Program-made: the position numbers and the translations under genes
Source of the DNA: REEB95 sp963785735
Lineage (GTDB): Bacteria > Pseudomonadota > Alphaproteobacteria > ATCC43930 > CGMCC-115725
Reading direction: 5' to 3'
DNA: 64,000 nucleotides
Assembly: GCA_963785735.1 (NCBI GenBank)
Contig: CAWAWJ010000001.1
Location: 1,984,001-2,048,000, forward strand
The notes under the pieces: model-generated
Told to the model about the DNA's origin: nothing
Databases searched by the model: none
What the model saw: only the letters and a program-made list of their open reading frames with translations
Shown: piece by piece, positions 37,104-45,637 of the stretch
Layout of the letters: every line of letters begins with the position of its first letter
How positions within the stretch are numbered: the first letter of the stretch is position 1

Positions 37104-37502
37104 ATGCCGATCAGGCTTCTCGCCGCGTTTCTTTTGGCCCTTTGCCTTGCCACCCATCCGGCGCTGGCCGCCGATCCCGACTGGTCCAAGGCCGAAACCG
37201 TCACCATGGTGATGTCGGAATACAAGTTCACGCCCGACACCCTCGCCTTCAAGCAAGGCGTGGCCTACCGCCTGCATATGGTGAACAGCGGCAAGCATTT
37301 GCACGAGCTCGACGGGCCGCAATTCTTCGCCGCGATAAAAGTCGGCAATCCGGAAATCCTGGTGAATTCGGGCATGGAGGTCGACGTCCAGCCGGGCCAA
37401 AGCCAGGACCTTTTATTCGTGCCCTTGCAGGCCGGCAAATACCCCATCGATTGCGACGACCATGTGGATTTCGGCATGAAGGGGACGATCACGGTCCAAT
37501 AG
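37104..37502 (+). CDS. Periplasmic cupredoxin-like protein
   Basis: A 132-residue protein with a signal peptide (PIRLLAAFLLALCLATHPALAA). The mature part is a cupredoxin. Copper ligands can be placed at His in GKHLHELDG and at Cys, His and Met in DCDDHVDFGMKG. AAGGAT before ATG 37104 is a fair ribosome site. It may carry electrons or copper in the periplasm. It is divergent from fdhD and followed by repeats. Its redox partner is not known. Confidence 0.75.
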   Translation: MPIRLLAAFLLALCLATHPALAADPDWSKAETVTMVMSEYKFTPDTLAFKQGVAYRLHMVNSGKHLHELDGPQFFAAIKVGNPEILVNSGMEVDVQPGQSQDLLFVPLQAGKYPIDCDDHVDFGMKGTITVQ

Positions 37503-37518
37503 CGCGCGTGGCGCCCGG

Positions 37519-37551
37519 CGTGCGAAGGCGAATCTTGATTCGCTTCGCACG
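37519..37551 (+). terminator. Hairpin after the cupredoxin gene
   Basis: CGTGCGAAGGCGAATC, a TT loop and GATTCGCTTCGCACG form a long stem with one bulged base, starting 16 bases after the stop. There is no T-run, so it may stabilise RNA rather than terminate. Its right half is also the start of the next repeat. Confidence 0.45.
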
Positions 37552-37606
37552 GCGCCTCGGGCCTAAATCCTTCGGCAGGCTCAGGATCGGCCCTTGGCCG
37601 TGCGAC
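37541..37606 (-). repeat. REP-like palindrome carrying an inserted GIY-YIG-type end sequence
   Basis: On the minus strand it reads GCACGGCCAAGGGCCGAT, then CCTGAGCCTGCCGAAGGA, then TTTAGGCCCGAGGCGCCGTG followed by CGAAG. The outer parts match the copy after the HU gene. The middle matches the terminal repeat of the GIY-YIG element at 56 kb with one mismatch in 17. Confidence 0.75.
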
Positions 37607-37696
37607 GCGGGCCTAACCCCCTGAATACCCACAGGGAATTCGGGGGCGACATTTCCGCGAATGACGTTATCCTGTGACTCCCTATATATCTCCCGT

Positions 37697-38695
37697 ATGA
37701 GCATGATCGATCCCTTCGGCCGTTCCATCAGCTATCTGCGCGTCTCGGTCACCGACCGCTGCGATTTCCGCTGCGTCTATTGCATGGCCGAGGACATGTC
37801 CTTCCTGCCCAAATCCGACGTGCTGACGCTGGAGGAGCTCGACCGCGCCGCCTCGGCCTTCGTGCGCCTGGGCGTCAGGAAGCTGCGCCTGACCGGGGGC
37901 GAGCCGCTGGTGCGGCGCAACGTCATGAGCCTGGTGCGCGGCTTGGGCCGCCACCTGAAGACCGGCGATCTCGACGAGCTGACCCTCACCACCAACGGGA
38001 GCCAGCTCGCGCGCTATGCCGGCGAACTGAAAGAGGCCGGCGTCCGCCGCGTCAATGTCTCGCTCGACACGCTCGACAAGGCCAAGTTCACCGCCATCAC
38101 CCGCTGGGGCAAGCTCGACCAGGTATTGGAGGGGATCGCCGCCGCGCATGAGGCCGGGCTCGAAATCAAGATCAACGCCGTCGCCTTGAAGGGCGTCAAT
38201 GACGACGAATTCGACCGCATGATCGAATGGTGCGGCGATCGGGGTTACGACCTCACCTTCATCGAGGTGATGCCCATGGGCGAGATCGGCGAGGCGGCCC
38301 GGCTCGATCAATATTTGCCGCTCTCCTTGCTGCGCGCCAAGCTCAAGCAGAAATGGAATCTGGACGAAAGCGACTATCATTCCGGCGGCCCGGCGCGTTA
38401 CGTGACGGTGCGCGAGACCGGGCGGCGCTTGGGATTCATCACCCCCCTCACCCATAATTTCTGCGAGAGCTGCAACCGGGTGCGGCTCACCTGCACCGGC
38501 ACGCTCTATATGTGCTTGGGGCAGCAGGACAGCGCCGATCTGCGCACGCCGTTGCGCGCTTCGGACGGCGACGGACCCTTGGAAGACGCCATAAGCGCGG
38601 CGATCACGCGCAAGCCCAAGGGCCACGACTTCGTCATCGACCGCCGCCAAGGCGCGGTTGCGGTGCCGCGCCACATGAGCGTCACCGGCGGCTGA
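37697..38695 (+). CDS. moaA: GTP 3',8-cyclase MoaA
   Basis: A 332-residue radical SAM enzyme for the first step of molybdenum cofactor synthesis. The N-terminal SAM cluster motif is CDFRCVYC and the C-terminal cluster ligands are in FCESCNRVRLTCTG. The conserved GG ends the chain (SVTGG). ATG 37697 or ATG 37703 start it; the frame upstream is open to 37661. It stands alone, unlike many moaA genes, but shares the region with mobA and fdhD. Confidence 0.95.
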   Translation: MSMIDPFGRSISYLRVSVTDRCDFRCVYCMAEDMSFLPKSDVLTLEELDRAASAFVRLGVRKLRLTGGEPLVRRNVMSLVRGLGRHLKTGDLDELTLTTNGSQLARYAGELKEAGVRRVNVSLDTLDKAKFTAITRWGKLDQVLEGIAAAHEAGLEIKINAVALKGVNDDEFDRMIEWCGDRGYDLTFIEVMPMGEIGEAARLDQYLPLSLLRAKLKQKWNLDESDYHSGGPARYVTVRETGRRLGFITPLTHNFCESCNRVRLTCTGTLYMCLGQQDSADLRTPLRASDGDGPLEDAISAAITRKPKGHDFVIDRRQGAVAVPRHMSVTGG

Positions 38696-38716
38696 ACCCT
38701 TTCCCCAACGCGCCCC

Positions 38717-39487
38717 TTGACCGATTTCCGCTCCATAGCCTTCGTCGCCAGCGAGGCGCCCCAGGCGCAGGCCGCGCTCGCCGAGCTGCAAGCGCGCTAC
38801 GGCACGGCGTCGCCCGACCAGGCCGAGATCATCGTGCCCTTGGGCGGCGACGGATTCATGCTCGAAACCCTCCACCGCTATCTCGCGCGCAAGGTGCCGT
38901 TCTACGGCATGCATCGCGGCAGCGTCGGGTTCCTGATGAACGATTACCGCGCCGAAGGCTTGAAGGAGCGCCTCGCCCGCGCCGAAGCCGTGACCATCCA
39001 TCCGCTCGAAATGATCGCCCGCGACGTCGCGGGCAAGGAATTGAAGGCGCTCGCCATCAACGAGGCCTCGGTGACGCGCCAAGGCCGCCAGGCCGCCAAG
39101 ATCCGCATCAGCATCGACGGCGTGGTGCGCCTCGACGAGCTGATGGCCGACGGCGTGCTGCTGGCGACGCCGGTCGGCAGCACTGCCTATAATCTCTCGG
39201 CGCATGGGCCGATCGTGCCGCTGCAATCCGATCTGCTCGCGCTGACGCCGATCAGCGCCTTCCGCCCGCGGCGCTGGCGCGGCGCGCTTTTGAATCAGGG
39301 CGCGCGGGTCAAGTTCGAGACGCTCGAAATCGACCGCCGGCCGGTGAGCGCCGCCGCCGATTATACCGAGCTGCGCGACGTGAAATCGGTCGAGCTGCGC
39401 CAGGCGCGCGAGATCGTGCTCACCTTGATGTTCGACCCCGAGCACAATCTCAACGAGCGCGTGCTGAAGGAACAGTTTCTGAGCTAG
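38717..39487 (+). CDS. nadK: NAD kinase
   Basis: A 256-residue enzyme that makes NADP from NAD and ATP. The motifs are IIVPLGGDGFMLETLHRY (GGDG), GSVGFLMNDY, NEASVTRQ and TPVGSTAYNLSAHGPIV. No ATG fits; TTG 38717 starts with TDFRSIAFVAS, 21 bases after moaA, and gives the usual length. It ends 8 bases before argE, so the run moaA-nadK-argE may be one transcript. Confidence 0.93.
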   Translation: MTDFRSIAFVASEAPQAQAALAELQARYGTASPDQAEIIVPLGGDGFMLETLHRYLARKVPFYGMHRGSVGFLMNDYRAEGLKERLARAEAVTIHPLEMIARDVAGKELKALAINEASVTRQGRQAAKIRISIDGVVRLDELMADGVLLATPVGSTAYNLSAHGPIVPLQSDLLALTPISAFRPRRWRGALLNQGARVKFETLEIDRRPVSAAADYTELRDVKSVELRQAREIVLTLMFDPEHNLNERVLKEQFLS

Positions 39488-39495
39488 GATCGGGC

Positions 39496-40656
39496 GTGGC
39501 GGCGAAAACCCTTTCTCCCCTCGACATGATCCGCAAGCTGGTGGGCTTCGACACCACCAGCCGCGAATCGAATCTCGCTTTGATCGAATTCGCGCGGGAT
39601 TATCTCGACGGCTACGGCGTCAAATCCGAGCTCGTCTTCGACGAAACCGAGCGCAAGGCCAATCTCTACGCGACGCTCGGACCCGCCGACAAATCCGGCA
39701 TTCTCCTCTCCGGCCACACAGATGTCGTGCCGGTCGATGGCCAGGATTGGCACAGCGATCCGTTCAAGGCGACGGAGAAGGACGGCAGGCTTTACGCCCG
39801 CGGTTCCTCCGACATGAAAAGCTTCATCGCCGTGGCGCTGGCCCTGGTGCCGGATTTCCTCGCCGCCAAGCTCAAAACGCCGATCCATCTAGGCCTGACC
39901 TATGACGAGGAGGTGGGCTGCCTCGGCGTGCGCCCGCTGATCGCGGCGCTCAAGAAACACAAGGTGAAGCCGCGCCTCTGCATCATCGGCGAGCCCACCT
40001 CGATGCAGCCGGTGATCGCCAACAAGGGCAAGCGCAGTTTCACCTGCCGCGTCCACGGCCACGAGGCGCATTCCTCGCTCACCCATGTGGGCGTCAACGC
40101 GGTCGAAACCGCCGCCGAGATCATCGCGTATCTGAAGACCATGGCGCGAAGGCGCCGCGACCAGGGGCCGTTCGACCACGCCTTTGTGCCGCCCTACACC
40201 ACCATCCACACCGGCACCATAAAGGGCGGCACCGCGCTCAACATCGTGCCGCGCGATTGCCGCTTCGAATTCGAAATCCGCAATCTGCCGGGCGAGGATC
40301 CCGCCTCCATCCGTGCCGAATTCGAGCGCCACGCCAAAACCCTGCTGGCCGAGATGAAGGCGGTGAGCCAGAACGCGCGGATTGAGTTCGACGAATACAA
40401 TTCCACCCCGGCGCTGTCCTCCGCGCCCGATGAAGAGGTGGTGCAGCTGGCGCTCGCGCTTTCCGGCGCCAACGCCACCGGCAAGGTGAGCTTCACCACC
40501 GAAGGCGGGCTTTACCAGGAATCGGGCATCCCCACCGTGATCTGCGGCCCGGGCTCGATCGAGGAGGCGCACAAGCCCGACGAATTCGTGGCGCTTGACC
40601 AGATAAGGCAATGCGAGGGATTCATGCGGCGGCTGATGGAGCGCGCCGCGCGATGA
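39496..40656 (+). CDS. argE: Acetylornithine deacetylase ArgE
   Basis: A 386-residue M20-family metalloenzyme that releases acetate from N-acetylornithine in arginine synthesis. The metal-site motifs are LLSGHTDVVPVDG, LYARGSSDMK, LTYDEEVGCLG and GEPTSMQP, plus FTTEGGLYQESG near the end. GTG 39496 is the start, 8 bases after nadK. Its stop overlaps the following AstE-like gene by four bases. Other M20 deacetylases are possible, but the length and motifs favour ArgE. Confidence 0.9.
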   Translation: MAAKTLSPLDMIRKLVGFDTTSRESNLALIEFARDYLDGYGVKSELVFDETERKANLYATLGPADKSGILLSGHTDVVPVDGQDWHSDPFKATEKDGRLYARGSSDMKSFIAVALALVPDFLAAKLKTPIHLGLTYDEEVGCLGVRPLIAALKKHKVKPRLCIIGEPTSMQPVIANKGKRSFTCRVHGHEAHSSLTHVGVNAVETAAEIIAYLKTMARRRRDQGPFDHAFVPPYTTIHTGTIKGGTALNIVPRDCRFEFEIRNLPGEDPASIRAEFERHAKTLLAEMKAVSQNARIEFDEYNSTPALSSAPDEEVVQLALALSGANATGKVSFTTEGGLYQESGIPTVICGPGSIEEAHKPDEFVALDQIRQCEGFMRRLMERAAR

Positions 40657-41597
40657 GCAAAATCCGCATCGAGATTTCCCCGCCCGATCTCTCGGCTTAC
40701 CGCGCGGGCAATACCGGCATCCCCTATGTGACGCGCTTTGAGAGCGGCAAGCCCGGCCCCCATGTAGTGGTGAACGCGCTCATCCACGGCAACGAGCTGT
40801 GCGGCGCGGTGGCGCTCGACCATCTGTTCCGCTCAGATCTGCGCCCCGCGCGCGGCGCGCTGAGCCTGGTCTTCGCCAATGTCGCGGCCTATGCGGGCTT
40901 CGATCCCGCCGATCCGCTGGCATCGCGCTATCTCGACGAGGACATGAACCGCGTCTGGGACAAGAAGATTCTCGACGGCCCGCAATCGGGTTCCGAGCTG
41001 AAACGCGCCCGCGCGCTTCGCCCGGTGTTCGAAAGCGCCGATTTCCTGCTCGATCTCCATTCCATGCAATCCTCCTCGACGCCGCTGATCCTGGCCGGGC
41101 TTTCGGAAAAGAGCCTCGGCCTCGCCCGTAGCATTGGATCGCCCACGCTTATCGTGCGCGACCAAGGCCATGCCGCCGGGCCGCGCTTGCGCGATTACGC
41201 GGCTTTCGCCGATGAGGCGGCGCCCCAGACGGCGCTTTTGGTCGAATGCGGCCAGCATTGGGAAAAGGCGTCGGTGGATACCGCCATCGCCGTGACGCAC
41301 CGTTTTCTCGCCGCCGCCGGCATTCTCGATGAGTCCCAAAGCGCGCGCATCCTCGCCGAGCCCGCGGCCCCGCAACGCGTCATCGCCGTCACCGAAGCCG
41401 TCACGGTGGCGAGCCCCGATTTCCGTTTCCTGCGCGATTTCCATGGGCTCGAGATCATCCCCAAGGCGGGCACGGTGATCGCCCGGGATGGCGGCCGTCC
41501 GATCAAGACGCCCTATGACGATTGCGTGCTGATCATGCCGTCGCGTTTTCTCGCGCCGAGCCAAACCGCCGTGCGCCTCGGGCGGTATGACGATTAA
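40653..41597 (+). CDS. Succinylglutamate desuccinylase/aspartoacylase-like protein
   Basis: A 314-residue zinc hydrolase of the M14-like AstE/aspartoacylase family. The first zinc motif is VNALIHGNELCG, with Arg/Asn residues in YLDEDMNRVWD, and the third ligand is His in LLDLHSMQSS. The catalytic Glu is probably in ALLVECGQHW. These enzymes deacylate N-acyl amino acids. Coupling to argE through ATGA suggests a related acyl-amino-acid substrate, by inference. Confidence 0.85.
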   Translation: MSKIRIEISPPDLSAYRAGNTGIPYVTRFESGKPGPHVVVNALIHGNELCGAVALDHLFRSDLRPARGALSLVFANVAAYAGFDPADPLASRYLDEDMNRVWDKKILDGPQSGSELKRARALRPVFESADFLLDLHSMQSSSTPLILAGLSEKSLGLARSIGSPTLIVRDQGHAAGPRLRDYAAFADEAAPQTALLVECGQHWEKASVDTAIAVTHRFLAAAGILDESQSARILAEPAAPQRVIAVTEAVTVASPDFRFLRDFHGLEIIPKAGTVIARDGGRPIKTPYDDCVLIMPSRFLAPSQTAVRLGRYDD

Positions 41598-41601
41598 TTA
41601 A

Positions 41602-42369
41602 TTAGCGCGCCCGCGCCAGCTTCCTGGTCGCGTCGCGCCGCGCAGCCGCGCTGCGGCCGGCGAGCTTCACCGCCACATGCCCGTTCTTCTGCGCGAAACC
41701 CAGATAGCGGTAGGACATGCCGCTGTCGCGCGAGAATTCCTGGAACGCCTTCCATTCGTGGCGTTGCCAGCCGGGATAGTTGAAATACTCGTCGAACACG
41801 ATGACCGAACCCGGCCCCAAAAGCGGCCCGAGATGGCGCAGCACCGTCGCGGTCGAGGAATAGATATCGCAATCGATGTGGAGAAACGCCACCCGCGCGC
41901 GCGGCTGGGTCTTGAGAAAAATCGGCAGAGTGTGCTCGAACCAGCCCTGGTGCAGCGTCACATTGACCGGCACCTCGGGCAGCGCGCCCGCTTGCGAGAA
42001 TTTTCCCTTGCGCTCGAAAGTTCCGGACCAATGCTCGGGCAACCCCTCGAAACTGTCGAAGCCGTGGAACGGCCGGTCGTTCTGCCCGGCGAGGTGTCGC
42101 AGGCTCGCGCCGTCGGCGACGCCGAATTCGAGCGCCAGCCCTTCCGCCGGCGCCTCGCTCAGGGCGAAGCTCAGCAAATCCCAGCGGTCGGGAAAGATCA
42201 GCGCCTCGGTCATGTGGCGCTCGATGTAATCGAGACTCTGCGCCTTGGCGCGGTATTGCAGATCGGTGATGAGATAGCGGCCGTGATATTTGATGAAGAA
42301 GCGGCGATAGAGCCGTTCGGAGAACGGCATCTTGCGGCGCTCGCCTTTCTTTTTGCCGAAGAGGCTCAT
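41602..42369 (-). CDS. TylF/MycF-like methyltransferase
   Basis: A 255-residue SAM-dependent enzyme. The SAM motif is ALEFGVADGASLRHLA followed by GFDSFEGLPEHW. The metal-site region AFLHIDCDIYSSTATVLRHL and the VIVFDEYFNYPGWQ strand match sugar O-methyltransferases of the TylF/MycF type. It overlaps the upstream glycosyltransferase stop by four bases, so it probably methylates a surface sugar. The C-terminal 20 residues are Arg/Ala-rich. Confidence 0.8.
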   Translation of the reverse strand: MSLFGKKKGERRKMPFSERLYRRFFIKYHGRYLITDLQYRAKAQSLDYIERHMTEALIFPDRWDLLSFALSEAPAEGLALEFGVADGASLRHLAGQNDRPFHGFDSFEGLPEHWSGTFERKGKFSQAGALPEVPVNVTLHQGWFEHTLPIFLKTQPRARVAFLHIDCDIYSSTATVLRHLGPLLGPGSVIVFDEYFNYPGWQRHEWKAFQEFSRDSGMSYRYLGFAQKNGHVAVKLAGRSAAARRDATRKLARAR

Positions 42370-43166
42370 CCCCGCTCTCCATCCTTGAATGTCGCGAGCT
42401 TCAGATCGATCAGCAGCGGATAAAGCGCCGAGAACAAAGCGAGCGCCACGCCCCAGGCGCCTTCGCGGTGGCCATGGCGCGCGACATAGGATTTCCAGCC
42501 GCGCGAGAAAAACCGGCGCATGGCGCGGGCGAGGCGCGGCTTCTGCCCGGCTTCGCGCGCATCGGCGGCGGCCAGATCGGTGTAACGGTTGAGGCGTTGG
42601 ATCATGTCGCTCAGGTTGCGGTCGACCAGATGCTCCAGGGGCTGAACCAACTCGCCCTCCTTCCCCTTGAGCGCGATCTTGGGATGGACGCGGCCGCCGA
42701 GAACGCGCTTCGCCCCTTTGCGGAACAGGATGGGCTTGGCGGCCACCCCGTTATAAGCGCCCCAGCCGAAACGCACCAGCCTGCCGCCGACGTAATTGGC
42801 CATCGGCACCAGGAAATATCCGTACGATATCTCCGGGTCGGCCCATTCCAGCGTCGCGCGGATCTCGGCGGCCAAGGCGGGCGACACCCGCTCATCGGCG
42901 TCGACTTCCAATATCCAGTCGCCCTTGCACGTATCCATGCCGGCGTTGCGGCGCGGGCCTTCGCGCGGCCACGCGCCCTCGACCAGCTTCGCCTTGAAGC
43001 GCCGCGCGATCTTGGCCGAGCCGTCGGCCGAGCGGTCGAGCGTCACCACGATCTCGTCGGCGAAGCGCAGGGTTTCGAGGCAGGCGGCGAGCTGCGCCTC
43101 CTCGTCGCGCGCCACCACCAGCGCCGACAGCGTCGGCCCGGCGCGTGAAGTCCGTTTCGCGCTCAA
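42366..43166 (-). CDS. WaaE/KdtX-like glycosyltransferase family 2
   Basis: A 266-residue GT-A enzyme. ALVVARDEEAQLAACLETLRFADEIVV opens the fold, and ILEVDADERVSPALAAEI contains the DxD metal site. The WaaE/KdtX family adds a heptose or glucose to the lipopolysaccharide core. The frame runs upstream through the antitoxin gene, but TTG 43166 overlaps the higA stop as TTGA. It is therefore in one transcript with a toxin-antitoxin pair, which is unusual. Confidence 0.85.
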   Translation of the reverse strand: MSAKRTSRAGPTLSALVVARDEEAQLAACLETLRFADEIVVTLDRSADGSAKIARRFKAKLVEGAWPREGPRRNAGMDTCKGDWILEVDADERVSPALAAEIRATLEWADPEISYGYFLVPMANYVGGRLVRFGWGAYNGVAAKPILFRKGAKRVLGGRVHPKIALKGKEGELVQPLEHLVDRNLSDMIQRLNRYTDLAAADAREAGQKPRLARAMRRFFSRGWKSYVARHGHREGAWGVALALFSALYPLLIDLKLATFKDGERG

Positions 43167-43456
43167 GCCGCCTCGAACCGCTTGACCTTGATCGCAGTCT
43201 TGCGCGAGCGCGCTTGCCACAGATCGAAGGCGGTTTGCAGGCCGAGCCAGGTCTCCGGGTTCGACCCGAACGCCTTGGCAAGGCGGATCGCCATGTCGAC
43301 CGACACGCCGGCCTTGCCGTTCAGCAGATCGGACAACGCCTGTCGTGTCACGCCGAGCCCTTTCGCCGCCTCGGTCACCGAAAGCCCGAGCGGCTCCAGG
43401 CATTGCCGGCGCAGGATGCCGCCCGGATGGGGGGGATTGTGCATGGGCATCGGCAT
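43163..43456 (-). CDS. higA: HigA-type antitoxin
   Basis: A 97-residue Xre-type DNA-binding antitoxin. It has the typical HPGGILRRQCLEPLGLSVTEAAKGLGVTRQALSDLLNGKAGVS helix-turn-helix. It would neutralise HigB and repress the operon. ATG 43456 is the first start; ATG 43450 is equally placed. It follows higB by 7 bases and overlaps the glycosyltransferase start. Confidence 0.9.
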   Translation of the reverse strand: MPMPMHNPPHPGGILRRQCLEPLGLSVTEAAKGLGVTRQALSDLLNGKAGVSVDMAIRLAKAFGSNPETWLGLQTAFDLWQARSRKTAIKVKRFEAA

Positions 43457-43463
43457 TCAACTC

Positions 43464-43742
43464 CTAATAATAATCGACATAATCAACCTCGACGGCGTGT
43501 CCGCCGTCAAACCGAAAGGTCACCCGCCAATTACCGGACACCGACACCGCCCAATGGCCCTTGCGGTCACCCTTGAGCGGATGCAGCCGGAACCCCGGCA
43601 GGTTCATGTCCTGCGGCGTCCGGCTACGGTCCAGCACGGCCAGGATGTCGCGCAGCCTTTCGACACGCTCCGGCGCCACCCGCCGCGCCGTTCGCCCATC
43701 GTAGAGGGCCTTGAGCCCGCGATGCTTGAACGACCGGATCAT
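43464..43742 (-). CDS. higB: HigB-type toxin
   Basis: A 92-residue RelE/HigB-fold toxin, a ribosome-dependent mRNA cutter. RSFKHRGLKALYDGRT, LPGFRLHPLKGDRKGHWAVSVSGNWRVTFRFDG and the final EVDYVDYY are typical of the family. It starts with ATG 43742 and precedes higA, the reverse order that marks the higBA type. Its stop lies 7 bases before higA. Confidence 0.9.
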   Translation of the reverse strand: MIRSFKHRGLKALYDGRTARRVAPERVERLRDILAVLDRSRTPQDMNLPGFRLHPLKGDRKGHWAVSVSGNWRVTFRFDGGHAVEVDYVDYY

Positions 43743-43794
43743 TGCCGAAGGTTAGGGTGTCGCCTGTCGCTTGTCAATTGACAACTCCCGTGAG

Positions 43795-45453
43795 TCAATG
43801 CCCCGTGACGGCCGCCAGCAGCCCGGCCGGGTCTTCCGGCAGGGCCGCACCGCGCCAGGCGACGATCTGGTCGGGCCGGATCAGCGCCAGATCGGCCTGG
43901 TAGAGATCGCGCGCCTCCTCCCCGCCCACGCCGACAACGGCCAGGGGAAGGCCGCGCGCTTGGGCCGCGCGCGCCAAAGCCGCGCCATCCGGCGCTTTGG
44001 GGCCGAGACGCAGCAAAGTGAACTCGAAGCCCAGAACGTCGTAAAGCGAGCGCCCGCCGCCGAGCCAAAGATGCGGCGCGCGTCCGCCGGGCACGGCGCT
44101 CGGCACATAGAGATTGGGCTCGTCGGGCGGCGGCGGCGATCCGTCCGCCGCGATGAGCGGCGAGGCATCGTAACGCGCGCCGAAGGTCACGCCGGGAATG
44201 TTGAACTCGGCCTGGGCGTGGCGCAGGAAATACGCGCCCGCCGCAAGGCGCGAAACCTCGCCCGCCGCGCTTTCCTCTTCCAGGTTTTCCGGAATCCGGT
44301 AAAGCCCGACGGAATCGGCGAAGCGCCGCGCATGGGCGGTGTTGCGTTGCGCCACCGGCTTGCGCTCGGTCTCGTAGCTGGCGATGAGATTCGCGCCGCC
44401 CCAGCCCTTGAGCACCGCCGCCAGCTTCCAGCCGAGATTGACCGCGTCCTCGACCGCCGTGTTGTAACCGAGCCCGCCGGTGGGCGTGAAGAGATGCGCG
44501 GCATCGCCGCCCAGCAGCACGCGGCCCCGCCCGAATTTTTCGGCGACCAGGGTGTAGCCCGCGGTCCAATTGCGGCGCTCGATGATGCTCATGGCGCATT
44601 CCGCGCCCAGCGCCTCGGCGAACATCGCGCGCGCCTTGGTCTCGCCGATCTCGGCCTGCTCCTCCTCGGGGCGCAGCTGGGCGTGGAAGACGAAGCTCTC
44701 GTTCCCGTCCAGGGGAATCACCAGGCCGCGGCGCTCGCGGTTGACGGTGATGTATTGCCAGGCCTTGGGTCCGGCGATCCGCGCGAACAACTCGTTCGAG
44801 CGGAAATAGATCGCATGCTGCGGGCCGCCCATGTATTCGCGCGCGGCCCCGCTTTCGCCGGCGAAGCGGATGCTCAGCGCCTTGCGGATTTCGCTGCGCG
44901 GCCCGTCGCAGCCGACGAGATAGCTGCCGGTGAAGCGCCGCGCCGGTCCCCCGGCGGCGGGCGCGGCTTCGATCTCGACCCGCGCGCCCAAATCCTTGAA
45001 CCCGGTCACGCGCCAGCCGAATTGCAGCTTCACCGATGGCAGCTTGTCCGCCCCCTCGCGCAACACGCGCTCGACATACATCTGCGAACAGCGATGCGGC
45101 AGCTCGGCCGCGCTCCACGAGCCGGTGAGCGTCCGAACCAGCTTGCCCGCCTCGCCCGAGGCGGGCAGCCGGAAACGCGCCAGCTCGTGCTTGGAGAAGC
45201 GCGTCCAATAGGTCACGTCGGTCGGGTAGTCGGGCGGCAGGCCGAGAGCGCGGATGGAAGCGGCGAAACCGAGGCGGCGGTAATGCTCCATGCTGCGCGC
45301 CTGGGTGGCGTTGGCCTGGGGAAAATCCGAGGTCGAGGGCTTTTCCGTGAGCAGCAACGTGCGCACGCCGCGCCGGCCCAATTCATTGGCCAGCATCAGG
45401 CCGCAGGGGCCGCCGCCGGCGATGATCACTTCGGCGTCGAGCGCGTCGCTCAC
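43795..45453 (-). CDS. FAD-dependent aromatic-ring monooxygenase-like protein
   Basis: A 552-residue flavoprotein of the PheA/TfdB group. The FAD motifs are VIIAGGGPCGLMLANELGRRG, VGCDGPRSEIRKALSI and LLGGDAAHLFTPTGGLGYNTAVEDAVNLGWKLAAVLKGW. A C-terminal thioredoxin-like domain follows. GTG 45453 has GGAAGGAAG 6-8 bases upstream and opens right at the Rossmann strand; ATG 45534 would add 27 residues. It probably hydroxylates an aromatic substrate, but context does not show which. Confidence 0.85.
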   Translation of the reverse strand: MSDALDAEVIIAGGGPCGLMLANELGRRGVRTLLLTEKPSTSDFPQANATQARSMEHYRRLGFAASIRALGLPPDYPTDVTYWTRFSKHELARFRLPASGEAGKLVRTLTGSWSAAELPHRCSQMYVERVLREGADKLPSVKLQFGWRVTGFKDLGARVEIEAAPAAGGPARRFTGSYLVGCDGPRSEIRKALSIRFAGESGAAREYMGGPQHAIYFRSNELFARIAGPKAWQYITVNRERRGLVIPLDGNESFVFHAQLRPEEEQAEIGETKARAMFAEALGAECAMSIIERRNWTAGYTLVAEKFGRGRVLLGGDAAHLFTPTGGLGYNTAVEDAVNLGWKLAAVLKGWGGANLIASYETERKPVAQRNTAHARRFADSVGLYRIPENLEEESAAGEVSRLAAGAYFLRHAQAEFNIPGVTFGARYDASPLIAADGSPPPPDEPNLYVPSAVPGGRAPHLWLGGGRSLYDVLGFEFTLLRLGPKAPDGAALARAAQARGLPLAVVGVGGEEARDLYQADLALIRPDQIVAWRGAALPEDPAGLLAAVTGH

Positions 45454-45637
45454 CGGACGCTTCCTTCCCCGGATCGAATCCAGAGCGCGCGCAACGGTCT
45501 TGCCGCCGGCACCCCCAAAGCGAAGTTTTAGCATTAGTTCCCAGGATTTGCCGCAATTGGGTAAGCCTTACTGCCAGGCCATTGCCGGAGCCGCGATCCG
45601 GTCCTAGAGTCCGCGCCCAGGGAGCAAAGAGACGGGC

